Shown here: one piece after another, positions 11,001 through 21,900 of the stretch | Layout of the letters: the number at the start of each line of letters is the position of its first letter | Position numbering within the stretch: the first letter of the stretch is position 1 | NCBI RefSeq assembly: GCF_963675165.1 | Contig: NC_087386.1 | Location: 5,462,169 to 5,526,168 of the forward strand | Direction: 5' to 3' | Source of the DNA: Halichondria panicea | Taxonomy: Eukaryota > Porifera > Demospongiae > Suberitida > Halichondriidae | DNA length: 64,000 nucleotides | Notes under the pieces: generated by a model | Told to the model about the DNA's origin: nothing | The model's input: the letters and a program-made list of their open reading frames with translations, nothing else | Databases searched by the model: none | Position numbers and translations under genes: made by a program

Positions 11001-12875
11001 GGAACTGATTATTGAGCCATTTTAGTACAGATAAATTAACCAGTTATTATTGTTGTAGCTAGCTAGACCTATATAAGCATTATAACAAAGTTCTTTAGAC
11101 TCACTAGCCTCGCCCCCAGGCCGATTTGTCTTCAATTTAACGCTAGGTCGAGGAGGCAACCTAGCGTTAAATTGGAGACAAATCGGCGACCTAGCGTTAA
11201 ATTGAAGACAAATCGGCCTGGGGTCGAGGCTATAGACTCACCAACCATTCTAGGTCAGATCATGCGTTGACAGGGGTGATACATGCAACCTTTAATAGTT
11301 TGCGATGTTCATGCATGCATTAATTATCAACGTCTCTTTATTAATTTTTTTCAGCTTTTTCTTTTTCCACTCATGACAAAGTGGGCTGGATTCAGGAACA
11401 CGTTTAGACTAGGTGTAGTCACATTTGGACTCATGGCATTCCTCTTTCCATTCTCCAATCAGATTACAGGACCCATCGTCCCTAGCAACAGCTCCGTCTA
11501 CGACAACAGCACGTCTGGAAGTGGAATGAACTTATTCGAAGAAGAGACTGACAATTTTTGTAACTACACTCAAATAGTGAACTCTAGCTTTGATTCTTCT
11601 GTCAATGCCAACTCCGTTTCGAGGGTCCCTTTTCAGACTTGGTTTGTGCTCATCTCCATCGTAACGGTGGCCATTATTGGCAGGTGTGTTGATGGTGGTA
11701 GCTATACTGTGTATGGATTAGATGTATTGTCATGATGTCAGCATACTGTACACAGGGTATGCTGTATGCAACCTTTGACCTTTCATACTGAGCAATAAAG
11801 AGTACGTATCTAAATTGTGGCTTAGCCACAAAGTGTTTTTTCTTACTGTATTTTAGACAGATCGAGGCAGCCCAACAACAGTTGTGCTATGTGTTATCTG
11901 ATCTCCTTTTGTAGAATCACCAGCATCACTGCCACCATGGTCCTCATCAATAACTCCTCTTTGGTTAGTTCAATACGAGGTCACTGCATGTGTATTCTGA
12001 CCACCGTGTGATAGTATTGCAAATCATGTGATTATTATTTCATCTAGCCTCGTTAGCATACACGCGTGTGCTTGTCAAAAATGTTATAACATCCTCAACT
12101 TTCTGCATTCCATAAACTATAAAGCTGCCACAAGATTGCATTCATCTTCTCGTTATTGTTTCCTTCGTTCCCATACAGCCCAGCACTAAGGGGATGGTGA
12201 ATGGAATGGGGCAGGCTCTGGCCGCCGTGGGGCGTTCTTTAGGACCCGTGGTTAGTGCTCCAATATTTGCATGGAGCGAAACAACAGGTGAGATGATAAT
12301 TATTTTGCAAGTGCAATTGCTGGGCAGCAGATTGAAACTGGTACGTTGTTATTATGTGGGTACAATTGTCAACCGTACAGGACTGTAGTTGTTAAGTATA
12401 GGACTTTTAGTGCATGCACAGTAATCTTTTCATCTTTCTATCCTCCCGTGCAGGTCTCAGCTGGCCACTAAACTTTCACTTCATGTTCGATCTGATGATA
12501 ATCTCAGCTGCTGTAGTCTTTGCACTCAGTTTCTTCCTACCCAAATCGATAGAGTACAAGAGAGAACCACCACCCCCTGAACCATCAACTACCCCCCCTC
12601 CAGATATTGAGCAACCAATCCCTGAGATACCAACCCCTGAACCATCAGCTACCCCTCCTCCAGCTATTGAGCAACCAACCCCTGAGATACCAACCCCTGA
12701 ACCATCAGCTACCCCTCCTCCAGCTATTGAGCAACCAACCCCTGAGATACCAACCCCTGAACCATCAGCTACCCTTCCTCCAGATATTGATTATACGATT
12801 TCTGCCAAGCTCTGGGTGTTGAGAACAGACTGGTACAGGCCTCGAGTCGGTCCGGTAATCCCACTGGGTACTTGA
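7361..12875 (+). CDS. ZIFL-like MFS transporter, copy 1 (aberrant C-terminus)
   Basis: About 14 exons. The start ATG at 7361 opens a cytosolic segment with WRRSCPPVHCC and PLPWGK (exon ends about 7489). Then come FLPYMIHDFFPELDRTQIG (7761-7834) and the exon with the MFS loop signature GWVSDIAGRRPALLIG and GKTYISD (8092-8335). Next are GGFLAQPASKYTALQFEMF (9205-9337) and a long acidic cytosolic loop (9590-9812 and ~10079-10237). The second six-helix half includes the exon at 11354-11684, whose loop is rich in N-glycosylation sequons (SNSS, DNST, CNYT, VNSS). The GGFLAQPA motif and N-terminal cysteines resemble plant and fungal zinc-induced-facilitator-like proteins; substrate unknown. The last exon breaks at 12790: the frame runs into four filler bases and then DEATH-domain DNA out of frame, stopping at 12873-12875. 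Confidence 0.85.
8038..8090. repeat. CA microsatellite
   Basis: Run of cacaca just upstream of the acceptor (gtacag) of the exon starting about 8092. Copy 2 has an imperfect CA-rich stretch at the same place (13918-13980). Confidence 0.9.
8480..8568. repeat. hexanucleotide repeat (ATGTGC)n, copy 1 only
   Basis: About fourteen near-perfect units in the intron after the exon ending about 8463. The equivalent intron of transporter copy 2 (after 14361) lacks it, so it expanded after duplication or was lost in copy 2. The long MHMHMH reading frame here is an artefact of the repeat. Confidence 0.9.
8686..9098. mobile_element. MITE family A copy, interrupted by a family B MITE
   Basis: Left end tatcgtattactagaatgtt and interior gagggttgatcac, acacgatccttgccagaacg and tgatttggctcaatcgcaaa match other family A copies in this window (14464-14646, 25733-25920, 41215-41345, 45365-45560, 57249-57523). 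At 8721 it is split by the family B element. Its right end differs from copy 2 by an extra ~80 bases. Confidence 0.75.
8721..8930. mobile_element. MITE family B, nested insertion in copy 1
   Basis: Terminal inverted repeats begin taccgtatagcgggtatatt and end with the complement tatacggta. The interior is rich in ttcgcgg and its complement. It is absent from the matching family A element of copy 2 (around 14498), so it inserted after the 6 kb duplication, or was lost there. Confidence 0.88.
9816..9963. repeat. 21-base minisatellite, about seven units, copy 1 only
   Basis: Unit tgtgtgggagaggggggctag with small variants, starting directly after the donor of the exon ending about 9812. Transporter copy 2 has a single unit at the same intron position (15314-15338). 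G-richness on the transcribed-sense strand could favour G-quadruplexes. Confidence 0.9.
11105..11232. mobile_element. 128-base fold-back element with 9-base target duplication
   Basis: Flanked by tagactcac at 11096-11104 and 11233-11241. Copy 2 shows the empty site (single tagactcac, 16544-16552). Ends are tagcctcg and cgaggcta; the interior has three copies of a segment around ctagcgttaaattg and agacaaatcggc. A 9-base duplication is typical of Mutator-like elements. Confidence 0.9.
12565..12790 (+). repeat. coding minisatellite, 60-base unit, in the transporter tail
   Basis: Four tandem units in frame encode a proline/glutamate-rich tail of the type PEPSATPPPAIEQPTPEIPT. Copy 2 has a shorter, partly deleted array (18388-18558). 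The 6 kb duplication breakpoint lies inside this array. Confidence 0.92.
12791..12794. other. duplication junction with 4-base filler
   Basis: Left of 12791 the sequence matches the transporter tail (cagatattga); right of 12794 it matches the CARD-DEATH exon from 6783 (acgatttctgcc). The four bases ttat match neither parent. The parental breakpoints also share the word atatt nearby. This looks like end joining. Confidence 0.85.
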
Positions 12876-13012
12876 TGCAGCAGCTGTGCTCACAACCCAG
12901 TGCCACTTTCGATAAATTGGAGACAGCACTGGGTCAAATCGGACATGCAGATTTGTATTACGATTTGGTTTTCCAAATGCAAAATGATGGTATGGATGAT
13001 GAAAATAATTAA
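12795..13012 (+). pseudogene. duplicated DEATH-domain half-exon of the CARD-DEATH gene
   Basis: Corresponds to 6783-7000. In its own frame it is still open from FCQALGVENRLVQ to the DDENN terminus and stop, with few amino acid changes. It has no start, CARD or first half of the DEATH domain, and lies in the 3' part of transporter copy 1, where it is read out of frame for 81 bases and is then 3' UTR. The AATAAA of the parent 3' UTR has been lost here by a short deletion. Confidence 0.9.
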
Positions 13013-13138
13013 TAATTATAATTATGTTGTATGTTTGTGCATGTGTGTTCCTTGTTTCTTTGTCTGTTTTGTCACTCTGCAATTTAAATTCATTAGAACA
13101 CATAAACATTACGTTATGTAAAGGGAAACCACCGAGAA

Positions 13139-13180
13139 TAAAAAAAAAAAAAAAAATTATGACCACAAAAAAAAAAAAAA
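13139..13180. repeat. two poly-A tracts
   Basis: Two runs of A (about 19 and 14 bases) separated by a short spacer replace ~90 bases that are present in the equivalent region of copy 1 (about 7130-7220). They could be the scar of a retroelement insertion/deletion. Confidence 0.7.
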
Positions 13181-13299
13181 TACTGAAAGGTCAACCATGA
13201 AATTGCTTGCTGTAAAAATAGCTAGCTAGCTAGCTATGGTTAATTTTTGCTCTCCACCGGTAGTGACTGTAGTCTGTTGTAGCTGGTGAACAGATTGAG

Positions 13300-16200
13300 A
13301 TGGCTAGGTTAAGACTCAACACACCGAGCTTCCACTGGAGGAGGAGCTGTCCACCTGTCCACTGCTGTACTGGCAGGAGAAAGGATGAACAAGTGAAGCC
13401 CAAAGCAACTCCACTTCCCTGGGGGAAGGTACCTGAGTAATAGTGTTTAATATTGAGCATTACGTTTAGTGTATTTATTTTTGCAGATGATCGTTATTTG
13501 CTCCGTTCTCTTCGTGAATCAGTTCGGTACGTAACCATGACGAGTTTGATTTAATACAACGCTTTATAATAGATCTAGTATTACAACGAAAACTTTGAGC
13601 CAATGGAATAAGTGATTTCCTACCAGCGTTGTGCGCACCTTATAACTACCATGTTCACTCCTACCTACTATCAATATTCTATATTACTTATCCCAGGAAT
13701 CAATCTGTTATTTCCTTTCCTGCCGTACATGATACATGACTTCTTCCCTGAATTGGATAGAACACAAATTGGTGAGTTAAAGCATTCACCAGGAGTGCAG
13801 TTTCTGGGAAGTGTTTGGAGCCCACAGTGTGGTTTAGTATTATTACTGATTCTCATTGTGACGTACATGAAAGTGGTTTTATGGGATTGTATCAGCATAT
13901 CTTGCAGTAGAATATATGTACACACACACACCCCCACCCCACACACAAACACCCACACCTATACCCCCCACACGCACGTACAGGTCAAAAGGCTGGCTAT
14001 CTCGGGTCCACCTATTATGTTGGAAACTTTATTGGCAGCTTGTTTTGGGGCTGGATATCAGATATTGTCGGGAGGAGGCCCGCTCTACTGGTTGGAATGT
14101 GTGGAATCATCGGTTCCGAGATTTTCTTTGCCTTTAGTCAGACCTTTACATGGGCTCTGGTCGCTCGTTTTCTCTGGGGAGCATTGAATGGAAATATTGG
14201 AATCGGAAAGACTTATATTTCAGACGTACGTACAATATATGAAGCAACTGTGTGTAGCTGATACTTATATAATTTACATTACCTTTTAGATATGTGACGA
14301 TACCAATCAGGCCTTGGGCTTTGCACTGGTCGGGGTAACAAGAGGAATCGGACAACTACTGGTAAGGAATGTACCTGTTAGAATCTGTTGATAATGTAAC
14401 CCTCATTTTTTTGTACCTCACACTGGCTGCATTAGCCTCTGTTGTGTTAGCATGGATGGCTAATATCGTATTACTAGAATGTTTTGCGAGCATCAAACAT
14501 ATGCGAACTTTGCAAGGGTTGATCATTTTGCAACAATAAAATCACACGATCCTTGCCAGAATGCGATAGCAAAGGGTCAATTTTTTTTGCTGATTTGGCT
14601 CATTCGCAAAGGTTTTTCACCAACAAAATATTCTAGTAATACGGTAGATGTGTCCATTAGCCCACCCAATCATTATATTATTTGCCTACATACAGGGCTC
14701 ACTATTGGGAGGGTTCCTGGCACAACCAGCCAGCAAGTACACTGCTCTCCAGTTTGAAATGTTCTGTCAGTATCCCTACTCTCTGCCCGTGTTGGTGGGG
14801 GCATTCCTTGGTTTCATCACTCTCTCTTGTAAGTCCCTTATATATATTCATTTCGTGTAGCTATATAGGTTTGCATACGTTACAAGTACCTACTCAGTTG
14901 AAAGTAGGTCTCGTCTCACTGTCGTGTAAGCACTTAGTAATGCATAGTTAATTGTGTAGGTAAAAGAATTGTATCAATCATAATTATAACATACATAGCA
15001 TTGAAATGCTTGAGCACTGAAGTAGCAAATTGCTGTTGGTTGGGACAATTTTCTGGCTAAGCAAACTTATTCTCATTTCCAGCTGCATGGCTCTTTATGG
15101 ATGAGACGCTTCACAAGAAGAAGAAGCAGTCCACCTCTAGTGATAACTCCGAAGGTTGTTCACAAGATTACTCTGGAATTGACCTGGTGTCAGCTGACCC
15201 TCCCGGCCAAGAGTCTGATACTGAGATGGTGGATTTGATTAAGGATGGTCGGAGTGAAGACACTATCGACAGGCAACCTTTGTTGATGGCTGAGAGCGAT
15301 ATGGACACTGATGGTATGTCTGTGGGGGAGGGGGGCTAAATGAAGATGTACTTTACCACTGTTTGGTCAAGGTGTGACCGCTAATTTCACAGTAATTGAT
15401 CCTCCACATACAGACTGTGAGATGGTGAGCTCAGACACAGAGCTGTTAGTGAGAGAGAGATTACCTCAATCCAAGTGCCCTCGTCCACCATCTTGTAACC
15501 CCCTCTACCCATGCATCAAGCTTAAGGAGAGAGTCACTGACTGTGTTGCCATACCAATAGCCATGTACAGGTAGGGAGTTAGTTTGTGATGAGTTTGGTG
15601 TGTGCTATTATACAAAATGTAGTTAGTGTAGATGCATTCTGTAGCTCTTAGGAAGCTTATTACTTTGTCAATAATCTGGTCCCAAGTCCATTATATCTGG
15701 TGTCTCCGGGAATTTACAATGTACCCTTACATGTAGCTATAATGTAGCACTGTACACTGCAATTTTAGTTTTCTTGCCTCATTTTTTGTGGATTGTGATT
15801 GCCCCCTCAGATATCTGTTAAACTACCATAAGAGAGGTTCTTGGTCGCCACGCGAGACATTCAGTGGTAAGAATGTATCGAGGTTCGGCAGACGTCTGTG
15901 CGGAGGATTCAAACTAAGAGTCAAGCTAATAGCTGATAGACGAGTGTTTTTCTCTACTCTTATGTATGGTCTCTTTGGCTTCATCGGAATTATGAGTTTG
16001 GAAGTGAGTTTAATTGCATTGTAACTCTATATCTCGTCTTTGTTGTAATTCCCTGCTGTTCAATTTGCACATGGCTCCTATCGTATTTCATTATATAAGT
16101 GGTTAAAAAGCCTGCAAAGTGTCTTTTCCTATGACCACTGTGTTTCCTTGCTCTCCAGTTGATCCCGTTGCTACTGGTGACCAAACACAAAGATGGTGGT

Positions 16201-18729
16201 TATTCTCTGGACGACAATGAGCTGGGTGTTATCTTCATGGTCTCAGCTGTCATTCAACTGCTCTACCATGTACGTTCTTTCAGTGTTCAGTGGAACTGAT
16301 TATTGAGCCATTAATTTACCAGTTATACAGTGGAACCTCTGTTAACAACCACCTCCGAATAAAGGCCTGCTGCTATATAACGGCCAGGCACCCAGGTCCC
16401 AAATGAACAGCTTGTGTACAAAACAACCTCAACAAAGGCCACCTCTGTATAAAGGCCAAAACATTGTTCCCCAAAGGTGTCCGTTATAGAGGGGTTCCAC
16501 TGTAGCTAGCTAGACGTATATAAGCATTATAGCAAAGTTCTATAGACTCACCAACCATTCTAGGTCAGATCATGCGTTTACAGGGTGGGTGGTACAACCT
16601 TTAATAGTTTGCGATGTTCATGCATGCATTAATTATCAACGTTGATCTCTTTTCATTTTTTGCAGCTCTTTCTTTTTCCACTCGTGACAAAGTGGGCTGG
16701 ATTCAGGAACACGTTTAGACTAGGTGTAGCCACATTTGGACTCATGGCGTTCCTCCTACCATTCTCTAATCAGATCACAGGACCTATCGCTCCTAGCAAC
16801 AGCTCTGTATATGACAATGGCACGTCTGGCAGCGGAATGAATCTATTGGAAGAAGAGACTGACAACTTTTGTAACTACACTCAAATAGCGAACTCTAGCT
16901 TTGATTCTTCTGTCAATGCCAACTCTGTTTCGAGGGTCCCTTTTCAGACTTGGTTTGTGCTCATCTCCATCGTAACAGTGGCCATTATTGGCAGGTGTGT
17001 TGATGGTGGTAGCTATACTGTGTATGGATTAGATGTATTGTCATGATGTCAGCATACTGTACACAGGGTATGCTGTATATATTGACCTTTCCTACTCAGC
17101 AATATGAGTACATATATAATCATCTCAATTGTGGGGCTTAGTCACGAAGTGTTTGTCTTGCTGTAGAAATGTATTTTAGACAGATCGAGGCAGCCCAACA
17201 ACAGTTGTGCTATGTGTTATAATCCCCTCTTGTAGAATCACCAGCGTCACTGCCACCATGGTCCTCATCAATAACTCCTCTTTGGTTAGTTCATGCATGT
17301 GTGTATTCAGATAACCCTGTGATAGTACCGTAAATCATGTGATCCCCTCCAGCCTTGTTAGCATCACTTACAGAGGAGGTTGGTCACGATTTAAACCGTG
17401 GCAAGATATGCTATGTAAACCGTGTTTGGCCTCGAATTTGCCTTCAACCCTTGTTCAACCCGCTGAGTCAGCACTTTTGTCTCACTCTTGCATTCCTGAG
17501 CAGTTATCTCTCTTGTATTACATCTCCTGTTAGTTTATGAATTGTAGTAGTGTAAACCTAGCATTGCTATACCTGAAACATTAAGACAAGAGTCAAAGAA
17601 CCAAGAAAAGTGCAGCAACAACTGGAAGTGTGTAGTTAACTTACATGTAGTTTCTGGCTCATTGCTTCGAGTGTGACTATGCTACTCACTGACTGGGTAT
17701 TGTTAGCATCATCTGCTACTAGTATAGAGTGCTACAATCGTTTGCAGCCTTCTGGCTTTAGCTAAGATAGCTACTTTTCATGCTTTTCTCTGAAGGTTTC
17801 CGTATATCCTTTCTTTTTTCTCTCTCCGTGCACGCACATTCCTCCGTTTAATTGTGACCAACCTCCTCTGCATCACTTATGTGCTTGTCAAAAATTTGAA
17901 CGTTCCATAAACTATAAGCTGCCACAAGATTGTGTTCATCTTCTCGTTATTGTTTCCTCCGTTCCCATACAGCCCAGCACTAAGGGGATGGTGAATGGAA
18001 TGGGGCAGGCTCTGGCCGCCACGGGGCGTTCAATGGGACCCTTAGTTAGTGCTCCAATATTTGCATGGAGCGAGACAACAGGTGAGATGATATTTTGTTA
18101 AGGTAGAATATTGTGATTACAAGTACGTAGTATGGTACATTGTATGTAGTTAATTGCTGGGCATTGTTATTATTCAGACTGTGTGGGTACAATTGTCAAC
18201 CGTACAGGACTGTGGTTGTTTTTAGTGCATGCACAGTAATCTTTTCATTTTTCTATCCTCCCGTGCAGGTCTCAGCTGGCCATTGAACTTTCACTTCATG
18301 TTCGATCTGATGATAATCTCAGCCGCTGTAGTTGTTGCACTCAGTTTCTTCCTACCCAAATCGATAGAGTACAAGAGAGAACCACCACCCCCTGAACCAT
18401 CAACTACCCCCCCTCCAGATTTTGAGCAACCAACCCCTGAACCATCAGCTACCCCTCCTCCAGCTATTGAGCAACCAACCCCTGAGATACCACCCCCTGA
18501 ACCATCAGCTACCCTTCCTCCAGATATTGAGCAACCAACCCCTGAGATATCAACCCCTCCAACTGATGTATCGAGTGATTGTGAACCCCTCTTAGTGAAT
18601 ACTACAGCTACAAGTACTCGTGACTCTACAAGCAAGGATGACATTCTAACTGATTTTGAAACGAGTAATTCTGTTTCTTTAGCACAAGATCGATCAGGTT
18701 TTGACGACAGTTATGTGACTAGAGTATAA
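13300..18729 (+). CDS. ZIFL-like MFS transporter, copy 2 (intact C-terminus)
   Basis: Same exon plan as copy 1, starting at the equivalent ATG at 13300. Visible blocks: FLPYMIHDFFPELDRTQIG (ends about 13772), GWISDIVGRRPALLVG and GKTYISD (about 13983-14225), GGFLAQPASKYTALQFEMF (about 14696-14828), the acidic loop KKKKQSTSSDNSEG (15083-15313), and the glycosylation-rich exon (about 16666-16994). The final exon (18269-18729) carries LSWPLNFHFMFDLMII, the proline-rich repeats, and then the authentic tail missing from copy 1: a serine/threonine-rich region ending DDSYVTRV before TAA. AATAAA lies at 18823-18828. Charged, Ser-rich loops suggest phosphoregulation (inference). Substrate unknown; relatives in plants and yeast move zinc chelators, potassium or auxin. 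Confidence 0.88.
14464..14646. mobile_element. MITE family A copy (uninterrupted) in transporter copy 2
   Basis: Ends tatcgtattactagaatgtt and attctagtaatacggta form terminal inverted repeats beginning with TA. Shared with copy 1, so it predates the duplication. Confidence 0.85.
16328..16502. mobile_element. mariner-type MITE with TA target duplication, copy 2 only
   Basis: Terminal repeats cagtggaacctct and aggggttccactg flanked by TA (16326-16327, 16503-16504). The interior has internal ataaaggcc repeats. Absent from the equivalent intron of copy 1 (about 11050). Confidence 0.9.
17371..17870. mobile_element. 500-base non-autonomous element, 17-base terminal repeats, 9-base target duplication
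   Basis: Perfect 17-base inverted ends cagaggaggttggtcac / gtgaccaacctcctctg, flanked by catcactta at 17362-17370 and 17871-17879. The equivalent intron of copy 1 (about 12045-12080) lacks it. No transposase coding seen. Confidence 0.92.
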
Positions 18730-18988
18730 CACAATCTTTTTATTGCAATATTTAATTTTTGTTGTCATAGAGTCTGTGGTATTTATATACCTATAATTAT
18801 TTATTAACGTACAGCAATGTGAAATAAAAATGTAATGTCTTGCATGGCAAGCTAGTCATCCCAGAGCTAGAGGTACATAGCAAAGAGTTTGTTCTATCGT
18901 CGACCCTTCCCCTCTGAGCAAAGTTACATGCATGTGTCGCCGCCCTCGACCTTGACGCCTGGCTAGCTAGCTAGCTAGCTACCTCAAG
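18730..18988 (+). promoter_or_regulatory. transporter copy 2 3' UTR and RTEL1 promoter
   Basis: AATAAA at 18823-18828 ends the transporter. RTEL1 starts at 18989, preceded by a ctagctagctagctagct run (about 18963-18980) like the one near the makorin/CARD promoter. Head-to-tail spacing of about 260 bases. Confidence 0.5.
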
Positions 18989-21900
18989 ATGACAATGGAG
19001 ACTCTAACCCTGAACAACGTGACTGTTGAGTTTCCCTTCAAGCCCTACCCCTGCCAGGTGGTCTACATGGAGAAGGTCATCACTGCCCTACAGTCAGTAA
19101 GTGGAATCCTTCCTCCACTGACGATACAAATCACCCTACTCACTCTCTTTGCAGAGCACTAATGCGATACTCGAGTCACCAACCGGGACGGGCAAGACGC
19201 TCTGCTTGTTGTGTGCAGCGTTGGCATGGCGAGCCAATTTCGTCCAACAGCTGCGGGGGACAGGGGAGCTCGGGGAAGGGGGCGTGGCAGGAGAAGAGGA
19301 TCCATGGGACAGTGTACCTGGAATAAGTGTGTAGATAATTGGGGATGGGAGCAAATATAATTTTTTACGAATGGGATTTTCAGGAATGGGAGGCTGTATT
19401 AAATTTATTCACTGTACATATTGGGAGCTTAGTAATGTTTTTGTTTCTACGTTAGGTTCCAGTGTTCCCAAGATCATCTACGCGTCTCGCACCCACTCAC
19501 AGCTGTCACAGGTCGTGCAGGAGCTGAAGAACACAATATATAGGTAGGAAGTCATTTGCAGCGTGTGGCTGACTGTATGCTACGAATTTGCACAACTGAA
19601 AATGATATGGATAATTATGTTATAATTATTTTCACAGACCCAAGGTGGCCATAATCGGTTCTAGGGAGCAGCTGTGCATCAATTCGGAGGTTGCAAAGAA
19701 GGAGAGCAATGCCGAGAAGGTAGTCAGTGCTACCCATTGTGTATGGTTGTATTAATACCCACTCAGGTTCACCTCTGCCGAGCAAAGGTCAAAGCGCATG
19801 CTTGCTTCTATTACAACAACACTGATGGTAAGCCATAAGCAATATTGAAATGGGACGTACACGTTATCATGGTAAATGCTCCCACTGTCCAGTGAAGAGA
19901 TTACGAGTTGAAGACCCAGTCATGGACATAGAAGATCTTGTAATGGCAGGAACTAAGCAAAGGTAAGAATATAGTTTACTGGGTCTGTTTTACATTTCCT
20001 ATGTTCCCATACTCCTTCGTAGGATGTGTCCATACTATCTTGCCCGTGAGCTCAAGTCACAAGCTGATATTGTCTTCATGCCATACAACTACATTCTCGA
20101 TATCAAAGTGAGTTAGTAGAGATATTGCATCTCCATTACCTGTGTGCATGCATGTGTTACTATTATACTTTATTTACAGACTCGACAAATGCATGGTGTG
20201 GATCTTCAAGGCACTATTGTTATATTGGACGAAGCACACAACATTGTGAGTGCTCTCTAATAACATTATTATTATTGTTCTCTATTAATATTGTATAATA
20301 ATTATTGCCATTTCAAGCTTTGACATGCATTGGACCAACAGAATGTTATGAGGAGTTAAAACTGTACGATTTCTGTTAGTCATTTAGAACAGTAAAGTAT
20401 TCACTGGAAAAGGATACAGAGTGAATCAGTAAATAAGAATTGTTTGCCCCCCCCACAGCTAAGCTCTTACTGTACATGTTTTTTAACTCATTTGATTACA
20501 GGAGAGGGTGTGTGAAGATTCTGCGTCCTTTGACCTCACGTCACATGACCTGGCGCAGTGCATTAGTGATATAGGACACATTCTCGACTTAAAGCAAAAG
20601 GGAGAAACATATCTCGAAGAAGGGGGTACGTATAAGTAAAATTATAAAATTACTGTTCTCTTCCATCTAGTGTTGGAAATTAATTTCTCACTGTACATAG
20701 AGTTCGATTGTTTCAAGGAGAATGTTCTCGTTAGACTTTGCTTCATTAGTCATAATTCTAACGTTGATATTGTTATTGGTAGTGTATCCTAGCTCCTTAC
20801 ACCACCACCCTCCGTGATCACAGCATGTGCTATCTGGACCACACCCACTTCCATCCCATAAAGGGTCGGCTAGGTAGTACTTGAGTTGAGCAGCTTTTCG
20901 ACTTCCTGTCTCGCAATAGAAGTCGTTATTAATAAAGGGAGGGATTGTGCCTGTGTAGGACACCTCAGTGTTGCTGCAAGGGCAAGCCTTGTTGATGTCA
21001 CTGGCTGTACGGACTTCGTCCACACCAGCTGCTAGTGTCCAGATGTGTTTTTGTGGGTATCCATGGGTTATACTGACACCATCCACGTAGTACTGAGTGC
21101 CCAAGGTTGGCTTAGATGTGTGTTTGAACATAAATATAAATGTGGACAACCATTAGCATGCTAATAGTATAGGGTTGAGTAAAATGCCTCTGGATCTCAC
21201 CCAAAACATTAATAATACCTATATATATGCATGTATTCAGGCTTACAAGATGCTGTTGAATATGCATGGAAAGCCTCTGGAGCTCCATATTGATATCCTG
21301 TAATTCGTCCGCACACTTTAGTGTAGTTGACTTGATGAGTATCGAATCCGAAGGAGTCATGTGCAGCATATATGCTGATTGGGGCACAAAGTCTCTTTGT
21401 TGATCCAGCTGGAACCACTTGCTTTAGTCCTTTGGGGCAACTAGATGCATTATTTCGCATGTCCAACTCGACCACCTTCATGAAGCCACCAGTAGCGTTG
21501 AACTTGTCTTGGGGGTTCATTTCGCACCAAACACCAAGCAAAGTAGACTCTGTGTCGATCCAATAGTAACCGGAAGCAGTGCAAGGTTGTAACTCATTGA
21601 TATCTTTGCACGACTGAACAGCAAATTTTGGTTTCTGGCCAAGATAGCGAAATTTCTCAATTTCAGCTTCCACAAGCTCTTGTATCTTTGCTAGTACTTC
21701 AGTGCTAATCGACTGCAGTGCCTCTTGGTTTCCATGGTTAAGAATGTCTCGAATGCTCTCCAAAACACTGGGGCTGATTTTGAAGTAGGAGCGAGCAGCT
21801 GCAGTCTGTGCAGTAACTGTGCATGCACAGCACAGCACGACCACAACGGGTATGAGGTAGTTCCTTCCTAACATAGTTAACTGCATGGTTGTAGGCCTTT

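Larger units (their letters stand above)
6783..12790 (+). repeat. segmental duplication, copy 1 (~6.0 kb)
   Basis: From acgatttctgcc at 6783 to cagatattga at 12790 this block recurs from 12795 onward, in the same order and orientation and with high identity. It spans the 3' part of the last CARD-DEATH exon, the intergenic spacer and all but the C-terminal tail of the transporter gene. Confidence 0.92.
12795..18558 (+). repeat. segmental duplication, copy 2
   Basis: Collinear with 6783-12790, with scattered substitutions, indels and element insertions. Past the breakpoint-equivalent in the tail, the sequence continues into the original 3' end of the transporter, so this copy keeps the authentic C-terminus. 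Confidence 0.9.

Noticed and set aside
18291-18644. Minus-strand glycine-rich frame
   Set aside because: Complement of the transporter's proline-rich repeat region.
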